A DNA stretch of 64,000 nt from Streptomyces sp. NBC_01296 (GTDB lineage Bacteria; Actinomycetota; Actinomycetes; Streptomycetales; Streptomycetaceae): positions 2,108,001-2,172,000 of the forward strand of contig NZ_CP130720.1 in assembly GCF_035984415.1 (NCBI RefSeq), given 5' to 3'. Of the stretch, positions 18,501 through 26,918 are shown piece by piece (position 1 is the stretch's first letter; each line of letters begins with the position of its first letter). A program made the position numbers and the translations under genes. The notes under the pieces are model-generated. The model was not told the origin of the DNA. It ran no database searches and worked only from the letters and a program-made list of their open reading frames with translations.

Positions 18501-20182
18501 AGGAGCAGGTCCGCGATGACCGGCAGCGTGCCGGCGCCGCCGTGTGCAGCCAGTCTGCACAGTGCCGCCACCGGCTCGTCCGGGTCCAGGTGGGAGCTCA
18601 GGAGGGCCAGTTCCTGCTCGTCCGGGCCACCGAGATCCGCCGCGATGCGAGTCGGCAGATCGGCGGGATCGAGACGGACGAGGACGGCGCGTCGCTGTGC
18701 CGGATCGTGGGTCAGATGCCACAGCACCTCGAGGGCGCGGCTGCGCACCGCGCGGAGATGCGGCGCGATCACGCCCACACCCACGCTCTCCGCCGTGGCG
18801 AGACCGAGCCCTTCCCCCAACGCGGTCGTGGTCCGGTGCCCGCCGATGGCCTCCAGAGCCTCCAGGGCCGCTGCGGGAGCGGACGGCAGGAGAGCGATCA
18901 CGGCGTCTTCGGCATCCGCATGGCGCAGGGCACGGATCGCGTCGAGGAACGGACCTGGCACGGGAGCCGAGGGAAGAACCCGTGTGACCGCGTCCCCGAT
19001 CGGCAGCTCCCCCGCTCCCTGTCCGGCCAGGGCGACCAGCAGCGCGAGCCGCCGCGGCCAGCTCGGATCGTCGGCGTCCGCATCAAGCAGTACGCGGAGC
19101 ATCACGTGTCGGCTGGTGAACAGGATCGTGGCGACGTCGTGGGGCGGGATCGAGTGATCGGCCAGCGCCAGGCCGATGATGGAGGGGACGTGGGCGCCGT
19201 CCGGGAAGTGCCCGCGCCGGTGGAGCCCGCGCAGGCATGCCACCGCCGGCCCGCCGAACAGCAAAGGATCCCGTGCGGCGATGGCCGTCAATGCGCCGAT
19301 GTCACCGCGGTCCGCCAGGTCACCGAGCAGTTCCATCCCGCGCCGACGAAGGTCCGGCGGCAGATCCGGATCGTCGACGACCTGCCGGAGCAGACCGAGG
19401 TGCCCGTGATGGGCGGCAGCCACGATTGCGGCATCGGCCACCTCGGGCCGTGCGATCACCGAGTGGGCAGCGAGAAAGGGAGACAGGCGTCCCGGCGCCA
19501 GGGGATCCAACGCCGCCCACGGCTCGGCGAGTTCGGCCAGTACGGCGGCGACGACGGCTGCGCTGTCGACACCGAGCAGGCTGATCGCGTACTCGCGCAC
19601 CCGTGCGGGAGCCAGCAGACCGGCGTGCAGCCCCTGTCGGGCCAACCGCAGCGCCGCGGCCTGCAACACCGGATCGGCGCTGTCCACCAGCTCGTTCACG
19701 AGTTGCCCGGGCCGGTGTGCGCAGGTGACGGTCAGTTCCCGCACGGCCTGGTACAGCAGTTCGCCCCGAGGCTCCTTCCGGAGCACCGTCGGTTCGTTCA
19801 GAAGCTCGGCGCGCAGCCAGGCGATCTGCACCCGCGCCGGCAGCTCGGCCGTACGCCATGACGGCCGGCGGAGCCCCTGGCGATACGGCCCCAGTCGCTC
19901 GTAGAGCCGCGCCAGGACGAGCGCCGCCTCCGGCGGTCCCTCCACCACTGCCGGCAGCAGCCCCGCGAGCTCGGCCGTCTCGAGCCCGTCGCCCGTCCGG
20001 CCCGACGTGACGCGCTCGGCCAGAAGGACCAACCCCAGGTACCGCAGGCGGGGATCGTCGTGCCGGATGAGGATGCCGAAGACGGCCGGCGGGCAGAGCT
20101 GCGCGTCAAGACGGCCGGCCAGCCAGCCGGCATCGGCTCGGCGCACCGCATCGTGGAAGGACTTGTCCGCCGATGTGATCAT
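15527..20182 (-). CDS. Giant HEAT-repeat protein (1551 aa)
   Basis: The protein is a long alpha-alpha solenoid. Clear HEAT-type units include HDDPRLRYLGLVLLAERV near residue 45, HRDRHVRKHVIALLARDA near 690, LDHPNMNIKKTAAEVLVRAG near 745 and HPHPTVRRAATEGLIALG near 1515. There is no signal peptide, membrane helix or catalytic motif, so it is probably a scaffold or binding protein. A low-complexity (Ala-Lys)5 tract (about residues 1070-1080) interrupts the solenoid. The start ATG is at 20182. It is convergent with the AfsR-like gene with only 20 bp between stops. The flavoprotein gene upstream is 43 bp away on the same strand, so co-transcription is possible. Function unknown. Confidence 0.8.
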   Translation of the reverse strand: MITSADKSFHDAVRRADAGWLAGRLDAQLCPPAVFGILIRHDDPRLRYLGLVLLAERVTSGRTGDGLETAELAGLLPAVVEGPPEAALVLARLYERLGPYRQGLRRPSWRTAELPARVQIAWLRAELLNEPTVLRKEPRGELLYQAVRELTVTCAHRPGQLVNELVDSADPVLQAAALRLARQGLHAGLLAPARVREYAISLLGVDSAAVVAAVLAELAEPWAALDPLAPGRLSPFLAAHSVIARPEVADAAIVAAAHHGHLGLLRQVVDDPDLPPDLRRRGMELLGDLADRGDIGALTAIAARDPLLFGGPAVACLRGLHRRGHFPDGAHVPSIIGLALADHSIPPHDVATILFTSRHVMLRVLLDADADDPSWPRRLALLVALAGQGAGELPIGDAVTRVLPSAPVPGPFLDAIRALRHADAEDAVIALLPSAPAAALEALEAIGGHRTTTALGEGLGLATAESVGVGVIAPHLRAVRSRALEVLWHLTHDPAQRRAVLVRLDPADLPTRIAADLGGPDEQELALLSSHLDPDEPVAALCRLAAHGGAGTLPVIADLLLRIVADLAASGEPGAAAPRLEDGRPAGEPVVPQEILDALDGLGRRLHARGRIRPSCLLDAATAREAGHALVATMGLDLLDRPGLSSGEQAVLLELLLRAPYARTCTRTYRLLRHRDRHVRKHVIALLARDATGDDAQALSATLITLTTAQDIQTVRQALLALGHARARWASTAIAACLDHPNMNIKKTAAEVLVRAGTPMAVPALLFWLGRHDNPGLRGSLVAALRAILGDAYAATVLAAAEHGEDGRARELLLAGLDRALPARSVLALDDQASRVVPTLLALVAARRVGLACGTIEELSTAMAEHGIAAPATPGPAADIGADPDVRSLTADGWNPSVALRVAERHEHTRPARLGALRPMLPDWLCLAGSEPAVRGRVLRFVLRLCPAPWTTGELAAFARFTGVLLDGLDGLDEASAADRHDLIAVLEAVAPTLPAALKQDVADAVRGLRPASGGRSVLGLLRALDAVLVRADLEQALASARLDADPCQAETAVLRDAFGAPQSPAATSPAKAKAKAKAKDEAWRAALEAAVRTPSALEEFRRPCRPHDDIPGSRDRLTALMDVYASAGPAIRPVLVDWMTDVQPLDAPPWTLTETTYATAPRPRTVHADDLDQPRSTALRERLLAMLQASAPERRHTAALALLEWPEPEARLPVLRAFLRGRIDVPVGADLAHPLNAVGETELRAHDVLHDRVALAASRLDPWDLEPLVPLLLDWWEHDPPSGSSAAARALLRFPADALAERLAGRLDAGAWGFLDLLRGRRLLRTPALTQTCRRLRAEGRDDLADGLLLVEGPLRRPDSAEQDAAALAALRDRTPPTPPGASPAQSRQELLNLARTGDPVLIHQALRQLTERHIGPAADQDSGLRELIGELLNHPRPKVRLHAHRTSRALLDRQTYLHHTSLLLSDPQPDLVRTAIRTLCHAAWTPAAPEVTALLEHPHPTVRRAATEGLIALGRPAIPALKHAATHTRPDKRPLYAEVLDRITAVEAE
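16942..16971. repeat. Hexanucleotide microsatellite (CCTTGG)5
   Basis: Five perfect CCTTGG units on the plus strand. On the coding (minus) strand they give alternating Ala-Lys codons inside the HEAT protein. Unit changes keep the frame, so length variation between strains would be tolerated. Confidence 0.9.
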
Positions 20183-20225
20183 CGTCGGATGCTAACGGGG
20201 ACGTTCCCCGCCCCACCAGCGGGAT

Positions 20226-21527
20226 TCACCCGGTGCGTCGCGCACCCCGTGGATGCTCCGGCTTCGCCTCCCCCGACGCGGCCGCGCGGCGGTGCTTGAT
20301 GTTGACGGCCGAAGCCTTGGCCACTGCCAGGGGGTTCAGGAAGCGCAGCGGACCGATCAGGCGGGATGCGAACAGGTACATGTGCCGCGCCATCGACTCA
20401 TCGCGCGCCGCCGCCGAGAACACCAGCCGCTCGATGGGATTGAACGGACGGGCCTTGGCATAGTCGACGGCCAGGGACTGGTGGCCCTTCAGTCGGCGCC
20501 CGTGTGTGCGTGCGTAGAGGGCGAGTGACCTGTCGAGGTCGCCCCGACCGGATGCGGCCGGGGCGACCGCCTGCGTCAGCCATTGCGCGGACTGCAGGGC
20601 CCACCCGCAACCCACCCCCCACAGGGGATCGCTCGTCAGGGCGGCGTCGCCGATGAGCGCGAGGCCCGGAGCGGTCGGCTTGCGGCTGTGGAGCGGGTAG
20701 TTGACCGTACCGATGATCTTCGTGATGCGCTCGGCGGAGTCGATGGGCGGCGCCTCGGGCAGGGCGCGGACGAACTCCAGGAAGCTGCCCTCCAGGTCTT
20801 CCCGGAAGGCCGGCAACCGCTTCTTGTCCGGCAGCACCGCGAGGACCGTGACCCCGCCGTCGTTCGGAAACGCGTACGCCATGTCGGGCTCGAGGAACCA
20901 GGTCTGGCCGATCCCGCCGTGCAGCGGAAGGTTGCGGAAGTGCGCGAGGTAGCCGAACCGCGCGTTCTCGTAACTCCGGGCAGGCACCGCGGCGAACTTC
21001 GCCACGGCCGAGTCCTTGCCATCGGCGCCGACCACCAGGCGGGCCCGGATCTCACGCTCGCCCTCCGGGGTCGACGCGCGCACCCCCACCGTTCGCCCGG
21101 CTTCCCGGACCAGCCCGGTCACATGGTGGCCGGGGAGCAGGTCGACGCCAGGGGTTTGGGCCGCACGGGACCTGATCAACGGGTCGAGGGTGCTGCGCCG
21201 AACGTTGTACCCGTACGGCAGCTCGGGGCCCGCCGGTGCGGCCTTCGGCTCGATCCATCCCCAACGGGTGTACCAGCGGGCCTCGTTGCGGACGGCTCCC
21301 GCCTTCTCCAGAGCGGGGACGAGGCCGAGTTCGTCCAGCACCGGGTAGGCGTTGGCCGTGAGGGAGTGCGTGCACAGCACCTTGTACGCCTCGGGGTCCG
21401 AGCGGCGTTCCAGCAAGGCGACGCGGACACCGCGTCGCGCCAGCAGGATCGCCGCGGCGCTGCCGGCGAGGCCGGCTCCGCTGATGACGACGTCGTAGTC
21501 GTGTCCCGCGCTCTCAGGCTCGGTCAT
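20226..21527 (-). CDS. FAD-dependent oxidoreductase (monooxygenase/reductase superfamily)
   Basis: A 433-aa flavoprotein. The N-terminal dinucleotide fold is complete: VVISGAGLAGSAAAILLARR (about 12-32) with the acceptor Glu in ALLERR. The second FAD motif LVVGADGKDSAVAKFA is at about 165-180. The third, ALIGDAALTSDPLWGVGCGW, is at about 295-315. It belongs to the PHBH/geranylgeranyl-reductase-like group; substrate unknown. No membrane helix. The gene stands 43 bp upstream of the HEAT gene. The closest alternatives are a tailoring hydroxylase or a prenyl reductase, which sequence reading cannot separate. Confidence 0.85.
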   Translation of the reverse strand: MTEPESAGHDYDVVISGAGLAGSAAAILLARRGVRVALLERRSDPEAYKVLCTHSLTANAYPVLDELGLVPALEKAGAVRNEARWYTRWGWIEPKAAPAGPELPYGYNVRRSTLDPLIRSRAAQTPGVDLLPGHHVTGLVREAGRTVGVRASTPEGEREIRARLVVGADGKDSAVAKFAAVPARSYENARFGYLAHFRNLPLHGGIGQTWFLEPDMAYAFPNDGGVTVLAVLPDKKRLPAFREDLEGSFLEFVRALPEAPPIDSAERITKIIGTVNYPLHSRKPTAPGLALIGDAALTSDPLWGVGCGWALQSAQWLTQAVAPAASGRGDLDRSLALYARTHGRRLKGHQSLAVDYAKARPFNPIERLVFSAAARDESMARHMYLFASRLIGPLRFLNPLAVAKASAVNIKHRRAAASGEAKPEHPRGARRTG

Positions 21528-21617
21528 GCGCTGATCGCCCCCTTCGAGGTGTGGTGCCGTCCGTCGGAGTGGTGCAGTGCCACTGCTGTCAGGTACATGG
21601 CGAATTATAAAGAGGCC

Positions 21618-21650
21618 GTGGATCTGTACGTCATCTTCCGGAAGCGCGCG
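21618..21650 (+). pseudogene. corA-like 3'-end scrap (copy 3)
   Basis: Eleven codons, VDLYVIFRKRA, resemble the CorA C-terminal SLYVIFKKRDW. The 15-nt core CTGTACGTCATCTTC is identical to that in copy 2 at 9635, and AAGCGCG also follows. It lies between the flavoprotein and helicase genes. Confidence 0.45.
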
Positions 21651-21660
21651 ACCGGCTCCG

Positions 21661-23541
21661 TCACCAGGGGCGGAGCAGTTCGCGGAGGGCGTCGGTGTCG
21701 CCCAGCAGGGCGTCCGTGTCGCCGTCGGTGAGGGAGGGGTCCGCCACCGGGCGGAGCGCGGGGTCGCGGAGGGCGGCCGCCAGGGCGGCGACCTTGTGGT
21801 TGAGGACCTGGTTGACCCGCTCGTCGACCGTCTCGGCGGCCAGCAGCACCGTGCAGCTGGGGCGGGCGTCGGGGGGCAGGCCGAGGCGGTGCGTGCGGTC
21901 GAGGGCCTGCAGCCAGGTGCCGGCGGCGTACCCGCGGTCGAGGTGCACCTGGTCGCCGGCCGCCAGGTGCAGCGAGACCCCCTCGCCCAGCGTCTGCGGG
22001 GTGGCGACCAGGGCCCAGCAGTCGTCGTCGTGACGGAAGCGGTCGAGCTCGGCCTTGCGGTCGTCGAGCGGGGTGGCGCCCGTGACGACGGCCGGACGGT
22101 GTCGGGCCAACGCCGTGACCAGCGCCTCGATGTTGCCGAGGAAGCCCGACCAGACGACGGTCTTGCGGCCCTGGGCGCGGTGCTCCGCCACGAGTTGAGC
22201 GGCGCGGACCACCTTGGCCGGGCGGATGTGCCGGGTCGGTTCGGCCACCAGCGAGGCCAGGTCCGCGTGGCCGGGCCCGTCCAGCGGCAGCGACCACGGC
22301 TGCCCCGGGGCGAAGACCGCGGCCGGATTGGCCGCGGCCGCGATCAGGTGCAGCAGGGCGCGCCCCGCCTGGGCCGCCACCGCACCCGAGGCGGATCCCT
22401 CGGCCGCGGCGGCCCCGATGGCGTCCTGCGCCCACTGCCGTACGCGGCTGGTCATGGCGTCGTACAGGGCGCGGTGGGAGGTATCGAGGGCGATGCGTTC
22501 CACCCGCAGGTGCAGGGGCGGGAGTTCGAGGTCGTCCTTGGTGGCCCGTACGTAGGCCCGGTCCCGGAGGTGGGCGAGGTCGCCGTGGACGAGCCGGTGG
22601 CCCTGCCCCGGCCACACCAGGTCGAACACGGCCTCCAGGTCGCGGGGCCGGTTGGGCATCGGGGTACCGGTCAGGACCATCACGGCGTCGGCGCGGCGCG
22701 CGAGTTCCGCCGCGTCCGCGCCGCGCCGGGAGGCGGCGCCGGCCTTGGCGCGGTGGGCCTCGTCGAACACGGTGAGGACCTTGCGCCCGCGGGACCAGCC
22801 GGCGAGCGCGGCGCGCACCGCCGGGTCGCCGAGGCGCTCGTAGTTGAGGACGACGACCGTGTCGGTGCGCGCCATGACCCGGGGCCGTACGGCGACGGTG
22901 GGCGCCCGGTCCGGTGCGAAACAGGCGCGGGCCTCCTCCACCCATGCCTCGAACGCGGAGGGCGGTGCGACGACGAGCAGGGCGTGCGCGGCCCCCCGGG
23001 CCCGCAGCGCGCTGAACACGGCGTACGCCACGGTGGTCTTCCCGGATCCCGGCACGGAGAAGTTCGCGCCGCCGCCGGCACGGAGCAGGCGGGCCGCGGC
23101 CGTGCGCTGGAAGGGGGGCAGCGTCCGTACGAAGCCCAGGGCCGGGAGGTCGATGTCGGCCGGCCACGCGGACTGTTCGGCCGCGTCGGCGGCGAGCAGC
23201 GCGGCCAGTCCGTCCGCGGCGGCGGCTCCGCCGGCGCGCAGCCGTTCGGCGGCCGGGGTCCAGGTCCAGCGGGCTGCCGCCGCGGGATGGCGGGCGAGCA
23301 GCCGGGGCAGGGCCCGGGCCCGGTCGCGGCGGACGACGACCGAGGCGGCGGTCACGGCAGTGGCGGGCGTGCCGTGCACGGTCGGGCCGAGGAGGGCGGC
23401 CACGTCCTGCCACCAGCGGTCGGTCACGCGCTCGGGCCGCCGAACCACGGGCCGGCCGGCCTCGTCCACCCCCACCGTGCCGACGACGCGCCCGTCCCCG
23501 GCCGCGGCCGCTGCTTCGGCCTCCGCCTCCGTCGTGGTCAT
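21661..23541 (-). CDS. SNF2-like DEAH helicase, partner of the 784-aa protein
   Basis: A 626-aa superfamily 2 ATPase. The motifs are readable: Walker A SVPGSGKTT (about 162-170), motif Ia VVAPPSAFEAW, motif II DEAH (260-263), motif III LTGTPMPNRPRD (290-301), and in the second lobe VWSGFLGNIEAL, then AGTWLQALDRTHRLGLPP as motif VI. Residues 1-135 precede the helicase core and have no recognised domain. The ATG overlaps the stop of the upstream 784-aa gene (ATGA), so the two are made together. Its short length and the GSGKT in place of the usual DxGxGKT set it apart from chromosomal repair SNF2 proteins. A role in a two-component DNA-targeting system is inferred. Confidence 0.9.
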   Translation of the reverse strand: MTTTEAEAEAAAAAGDGRVVGTVGVDEAGRPVVRRPERVTDRWWQDVAALLGPTVHGTPATAVTAASVVVRRDRARALPRLLARHPAAAARWTWTPAAERLRAGGAAAADGLAALLAADAAEQSAWPADIDLPALGFVRTLPPFQRTAAARLLRAGGGANFSVPGSGKTTVAYAVFSALRARGAAHALLVVAPPSAFEAWVEEARACFAPDRAPTVAVRPRVMARTDTVVVLNYERLGDPAVRAALAGWSRGRKVLTVFDEAHRAKAGAASRRGADAAELARRADAVMVLTGTPMPNRPRDLEAVFDLVWPGQGHRLVHGDLAHLRDRAYVRATKDDLELPPLHLRVERIALDTSHRALYDAMTSRVRQWAQDAIGAAAAEGSASGAVAAQAGRALLHLIAAAANPAAVFAPGQPWSLPLDGPGHADLASLVAEPTRHIRPAKVVRAAQLVAEHRAQGRKTVVWSGFLGNIEALVTALARHRPAVVTGATPLDDRKAELDRFRHDDDCWALVATPQTLGEGVSLHLAAGDQVHLDRGYAAGTWLQALDRTHRLGLPPDARPSCTVLLAAETVDERVNQVLNHKVAALAAALRDPALRPVADPSLTDGDTDALLGDTDALRELLRPW

Positions 23542-25892
23542 CGGCGGGCCTGCTGCTTGAGGTAGGCCATCACGCCCTGGCGGAGGAAGCCGCGCAAGGT
23601 CTCGAGGGACTTGTCGGTACCGTTTTCCACGTCGGGATCGATACCTTGCTCGTCGATCATGAAGGGCAGGCCGTCAGGATCGTAGTCCTTCTCGTCGACA
23701 CCGGCCCGGACAGGTGCCACCCGGGTCTCGGCGAGCACTCTCGCCCGGTCGGCCAATCCGTCGATGCCGTCGGCCAGGGCGTTGATCTCCTTCCCCCAGG
23801 TGCCGGGATCGGACAGCGGATCGGCATCGGACCGCTCGTCTTCCTCTCCTGGGCTGTCCGGCCACAACGGGACGGCGACGGCGGTGCGGAGACCCTGCCC
23901 GTCCCGGTGGTCGCTGCCGTCGGCCCGGAAGTCGCGGGCGGGCACCTGGGATCCCGCGAGGCCGTCCGTGCCCGTGCCGGGCCTGCCGTCGATGCCGGGG
24001 GCCTTGGCCCAAGCCCGCCTCAGCCACTCCTCCAGCAGGTCTTCGCCGGTCGCCGGGTCGACCGGGACCACGGGTTCCTCGACGATGGCCGCGCGGACGA
24101 TCGCCTCGAGCTGGTCGATGCCCTCGGGTGAGCGGGCCGCGTTCATGACCACGACGTCCGCTTCGACCTTCATCACCCCGCCACGGCCACCACGGCCGGT
24201 CAGGGTCATCGAAGACGGGTGCCGGACCAGGCGCGGGGCGCCGTCGAAGCGTGTGCCACCGTCCTGCCGTTGGTAGTCGCGCAGGGCAGGGTTGGCTGCG
24301 TGCGCGACGAGAGCGAGGACGGCCAGGGCCCGCTGGTGGCGGCCGAGGTCTGCCCGCTGAGGATGTACGGCTGCCGCCAGCTCCCTACGGGCGCCTTCAA
24401 CGATCTCTTCGACGTCCCGGTCGATCAACTCGGTCCAATTGCCGACGTGCTGGGCGATGTCGCGCAGTTCCGGCTTGCGGAAGGAGCGGGCGATCACGGC
24501 GGTGAACTGGCCCATTTCGCCGTCCCCGTCCAAGCCTGCGACCAGACCGGCGAGGGAAGCGGTGGTGGTTGCGGCCTGGAGGGGCGAGTTGGGCACGCGC
24601 AGCCGTTTGAGCGTGTCGCGCACCAAGCGGTACCGGAGGTCTACCACCGGATCGTCGACCACGGTCGCGACCATGACGTGCGTGGTTGCCACGATGCGGT
24701 TGCGATAGGGGGTGCGCGTCGGATCGTCCTCCCACGGCACCTCCGTGTCGCCGAAGAAGACGTCGCGCTGCTCCTTGGTCAGGAATCGGTCATGGACGAG
24801 GTCGTTGACGACCGTGCGGGCCTTGAAGGCCTCGTCGTCCGCCTTCCCCCAAAGGGTCGGGTTCTGCCCCTTGACGTGGAAGCGGGCCATGTCGGCGTAG
24901 ATCACGTCGTGATCGCTGTTCCTGCGGTACGGACGGACGGCGATGCCGATGTCCATCCGGGCCGTCATCATGCGCAGCGTGGCCTCCGCCTCGGGCGTGG
25001 CGCCGTCGAGCCAGGCCTTCACCGCGGACTTGGTCCGGCCCGTCGGCCAGACGGCGAAGGAGGCCTCCTCGAAGCGCAGTGCCCGATGGGCCGCCTCGAT
25101 GCTGTCCGGGGTGTGCGCGCGGACGGTCAGGGAGCCGGCCGGGTACTCCCAGTGCATCGTGGACAGGTCCACATGCGTGCCCATCAGCTGCGCCATGAAC
25201 GACTGGGCGACGTTGACGCGCGTCCAGCCGTCGTCCGTCTCGACGAGGTACCCACGCTCGTCGTCCGACACGTAGATGTCGTACACGAACCCGCGGATCT
25301 CCTCGCGGATCCCTTCCAGGGCGAGCGAGTCGGCGAACTCCTTCTCGGCCTCACCCACGTACGCGGCCGGGTCGCGGACCTTCTGCTGCGCCTTGCTGAT
25401 GTTGATCAGGTGCTCGGCGGAGCGGGCCTCGATACGCAGGCCGGATCCGACCTCGTGGATCAGCGACTGCCCGTGACCTCGCATGATCCGCTGAGCGGTG
25501 GCTGCCATACGCGGCTGGACGGTGGCCGGGCGCACCATGGGGACGCAGACCACGAGTTGCGCCACCGACAACCGCCCCGCGTGGTTGCGCCGCCACGTCG
25601 CCCGGCGGACGGCTTCCACGTTCTCCCGGCCGCCGGCCGACACCGCTTCGATGGCCCGGACCAACTCGGCCGGCGTCTCCTCGGGCGGACATTCGTTGGC
25701 CTTGCCGTACCACTCCATGACGGCCTTGCCGAGCTCGGTGGGCGCCTCCCCGTCGGAGAGGGCGGGCTCGCCGCGCAGGGGCTCGAAGACCGGCGGCAGC
25801 AAGGGGAAGACGCCGTCGAGGGGGACAGCGTCGGAGATCAGGTTCCTATGGGCGGGGTTCAGGAACTGGAAGGTGCTCTTACGGGCAGCCAC
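23538..25892 (-). CDS. Unrecognised 784-aa protein coupled to a SNF2 helicase
   Basis: I chose the GTG at 25892 because GAGGAGG lies 9 nt upstream; the frame is open further, to 26216, but that extension lacks a ribosome site and looks non-coding. I recognise no domain. Visible features are the start AARKSTFQFLNPAHRNLISD, a segment RIMRGHGQSLIHEVGSGLRI, a region EEIRGFVYDIYVSDDERGYL, and a charged C-terminal part with many Asp/Glu. There are no membrane helices or signal peptide and no obvious nuclease motif. It is conserved-looking and high in codon bias, so it is a real gene. Its coupling to the helicase suggests a target-sensing or effector subunit of one machine. Confidence 0.8.
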   Translation of the reverse strand: MAARKSTFQFLNPAHRNLISDAVPLDGVFPLLPPVFEPLRGEPALSDGEAPTELGKAVMEWYGKANECPPEETPAELVRAIEAVSAGGRENVEAVRRATWRRNHAGRLSVAQLVVCVPMVRPATVQPRMAATAQRIMRGHGQSLIHEVGSGLRIEARSAEHLINISKAQQKVRDPAAYVGEAEKEFADSLALEGIREEIRGFVYDIYVSDDERGYLVETDDGWTRVNVAQSFMAQLMGTHVDLSTMHWEYPAGSLTVRAHTPDSIEAAHRALRFEEASFAVWPTGRTKSAVKAWLDGATPEAEATLRMMTARMDIGIAVRPYRRNSDHDVIYADMARFHVKGQNPTLWGKADDEAFKARTVVNDLVHDRFLTKEQRDVFFGDTEVPWEDDPTRTPYRNRIVATTHVMVATVVDDPVVDLRYRLVRDTLKRLRVPNSPLQAATTTASLAGLVAGLDGDGEMGQFTAVIARSFRKPELRDIAQHVGNWTELIDRDVEEIVEGARRELAAAVHPQRADLGRHQRALAVLALVAHAANPALRDYQRQDGGTRFDGAPRLVRHPSSMTLTGRGGRGGVMKVEADVVVMNAARSPEGIDQLEAIVRAAIVEEPVVPVDPATGEDLLEEWLRRAWAKAPGIDGRPGTGTDGLAGSQVPARDFRADGSDHRDGQGLRTAVAVPLWPDSPGEEDERSDADPLSDPGTWGKEINALADGIDGLADRARVLAETRVAPVRAGVDEKDYDPDGLPFMIDEQGIDPDVENGTDKSLETLRGFLRQGVMAYLKQQARR

Positions 25893-26222
25893 GGGTGGCA
25901 ACCTCCTCAGGGTCGACACCCGTCCCAGCACGATGCCCGCGCTCGTATGCGGGGCACGGTGGAGGACGGGTGCGTCGTCGGTGCGTTGAAGGAGCGCGGG
26001 ACTCAACTTCATGACGACGCAAGCGCCGCCTCCACAGACCGTCACCAGAGCCGGCCAGGCGCGTCGCCTACTGCGGCGTGCGAGGGCGGATGGACTCCCG
26101 ATGATGTGGAGCGACCACCCGTCGGAGGTGGTTGCGCAGGAGACGGTAGTGGATGGCGCCTCAACTGGGGTGCCGAACCCGCAAGTTAGAAGAAATGAGC
26201 GAGGCCTTCCGGCCACATAGCG
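25893..26222. other. 330-bp intergenic region upstream of the 784-aa gene
   Basis: No gene is supported. A dyad, ACCACC (26114-26119) and GGTGGT (26127-26132), with a 7-bp spacer could be an operator for the leftward two-gene unit. Nothing else is clear. Confidence 0.4.
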
Positions 26223-26813
26223 TCAGGATGCACCCGACGCGAGGGCGTCCAGTTTGCGTTGCAGCGCGGCGATGTCGGCCCTCAGGGCGGCAATGTCCGC
26301 CTTGTCCGCCGACTGTTCCGGTTCCGCCAGCTGGACCACCAGCGCGCCGCCCGGTTCGAGGGTGACCTCCGTGGTCTCCGTGACGTCGTCGCCGCCCTGG
26401 TGGCGGACCGCCGCGTCGAGGTCGGCGCGGCGCAGGCCGTTGTGGCGGATCACCGGGGTGAGCCAGTGGCCGTCGCGGGCCAGGGTGGTGGGGGAACCCT
26501 CCAGCAGGCGGCCCAGCCATTCGTAGCGGGCCGCCGCCCGGACCACCACGGTGTTCACCGCGAGCAGTACGGCGGCCCCGAAGGCCGCTCCGATGACCGA
26601 GTCGTCCGGGCCGATCACGGCGTTCTGCACGACGTTGGCCAGCAGCAGCATGACGACCAGGTCGAAGGTGCTGAGCTGCGCCAGCTGGCGCTTGCCGACG
26701 ATCCGGAGCAGCACGAGGATCAGCGCGTAGACCGCGATGGTGCGGAGCGCCTTGTCCAGGAACTGGATGTCGCTCTGCAGGAAGGGCGTGAGGACACCGT
26801 GGGCGGATTGCAT
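26223..26813 (-). CDS. DUF421 (YetF-like) membrane protein
   Basis: A 196-aa protein with three N-terminal membrane helices (about 20-38 ALRTIAVYALILVLL, 48-65 FDLVVMLLLANVV and 72-92 GAAFGAAVLLAVNTVVV). The cytoplasmic YetF-type domain follows (EGSPTTLARDGHWL, RHNGLRRADLDAAVR). RKRQLAQLSTFDLVV is the family signature after TM1. The C-terminus (about 165-195) is an Ala/Asp/Leu heptad coiled coil. The family's function is unknown. Confidence 0.85.
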   Translation of the reverse strand: MQSAHGVLTPFLQSDIQFLDKALRTIAVYALILVLLRIVGKRQLAQLSTFDLVVMLLLANVVQNAVIGPDDSVIGAAFGAAVLLAVNTVVVRAAARYEWLGRLLEGSPTTLARDGHWLTPVIRHNGLRRADLDAAVRHQGGDDVTETTEVTLEPGGALVVQLAEPEQSADKADIAALRADIAALQRKLDALASGAS

Positions 26814-26918
26814 CGGGTCAACGCTGGCACATGCCGGCGTTGACCGCGGCGATCGACCCGCCGTCGACCGCGGTGGGGCGAGTGGCCGCCCGCCCCGCGG
26901 AGCGGGCGGCCGACCGCG

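Noticed and set aside
15540..20180. Long plus-strand ORFs antisense to the HEAT gene.
   Set aside because: They mirror the GC-rich third-codon pattern of the minus-strand gene and have Arg/Gly/Pro-rich content without domains.
25893..26216. N-terminal extension of the 784-aa protein up to 26216.
   Set aside because: A strong ribosome site precedes the GTG at 25892; the extension has poor coding character.
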